Shown here: positions 49,916-49,948 of the stretch, in pieces | Numbering within the stretch: position 1 is the first letter of the stretch | Layout of the letters: each line of letters begins with the position of its first letter | Assembly: GCF_003668875.1 (NCBI RefSeq) | Contig: NZ_RAWM01000058.1 | Location: 1 to 49,948, forward strand | DNA length: 49,948 bases | Source of the DNA: Corallococcus interemptor | GTDB lineage: Bacteria > Myxococcota > Myxococcia > Myxococcales > Myxococcaceae | Reading direction: 5' to 3' | Position numbers and translations under genes: made by a program | The notes under the pieces: generated by a model | What the model saw: the letters and a program-made list of their open reading frames with translations, nothing else | Database searches by the model: none | Told to the model about the DNA's origin: nothing

Positions 49916-49948
49916 GGGGGCGGCGGCGCGGTACGGATCCTCGAAGGA
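49916..49948. repeat. Terminal fold-back inverted repeat, right contig end
   Basis: The last 33 bases are the exact reverse complement of 49810-49842, which is coding sequence of the hydrolase. The mirror-image situation at the left end supports an artefact of library preparation or assembly. Confidence 0.85.

Overview
The window is about 50 kb of visibly GC-rich DNA (my estimate about 70% G+C). It is densely coded, often with 1-13 bp gene overlaps. The gene set points to a myxobacterium of the Myxococcus/Corallococcus type: a eukaryote-like Ser/Thr kinase with C-terminal PEGA-like repeats, a PilZ protein, a GAF-type sigma54 activator, hybrid two-component proteins, many lipoproteins, and nearly every third codon position G or C. 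This placement is inference; no rRNA or other marker is present. I see no tRNA, rRNA, IS element, prophage or CRISPR array. Both ends are short exact fold-backs (1-57 repeats 725-781 inverted; 49916-49948 repeats 49810-49842 inverted), so the window looks like a whole draft contig with artefactual tips.

Layout. 60-3683: the end of an acidic membrane protein and its terminator, then a minus-strand operon of two tandem ComEC-like metallo-beta-lactamase-fold proteins (the upstream one intact, the downstream one stripped of metal ligands) plus a DUF3006 protein. 3797-7559: deoC, a DksA/TraR zinc-finger gene, a phosphohexomutase-superfamily gene and an outer-membrane protein. 7603-8781: a receiver/kinase hybrid without its phosphoacceptor His. 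9135-13911: a complete nucleoside ABC importer (PnrA/BMP lipoprotein, double ATPase, two permeases). 13969-18791: pyrimidine-nucleoside phosphorylase, a rhodanese-MoeB fusion, PilZ, cytidine deaminase and an amidohydrolase. 18788-20224: a membrane histidine kinase. 20508-23305: PspA, a periplasmic binding protein and a membrane coiled-coil protein. 23427-27830: a tightly coupled lipoprotein / LolD-like ATPase / FtsX-like permease / membrane protein operon. 27948-32344: a PEGA Ser/Thr kinase and an AAA+ ATPase. 32350-37386 (minus): response regulator, cytochrome c554-type lipoprotein, LysM lytic transglycosylase, L,D-transpeptidase. 37568-42644: MscS channel, a barrel protein, and a peptidoglycan-synthesis accessory group with LpoB and a COG3014-like lipoprotein. 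42677-46326: ZIP transporter, methyltransferase, sigma54 activator. 46346-48965 (minus): the DUF2157 / DUF4401 / GDYXXLXY trio. 49015-49914: alpha/beta hydrolase running to the contig tip.

How the genes work together. The left third reads as a nucleoside salvage and catabolism island. Nucleosides enter by the PnrA-type importer; cytidine deaminase makes uridine or deoxyuridine; the phosphorylase releases base and (deoxy)ribose-1-phosphate; the phosphomutase probably stands in for DeoB; DeoC splits deoxyribose-5-phosphate to acetaldehyde and glyceraldehyde-3-phosphate; the amidohydrolase probably deaminates a purine-type base or nucleoside. The centre and right are dominated by envelope maintenance: PspA cassette, LolCDE-like ABC operon, lytic transglycosylase with L,D-transpeptidase, MscS, LpoB. 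The most unusual items are the dead/live metallo-hydrolase pair, the His-less hybrid kinase, the PspA/solute-binding-protein/coiled-coil cassette with a near-sigma54 promoter, and the nucleoside ATPase gene whose conserved N-terminus lies upstream of its first conventional start codon.
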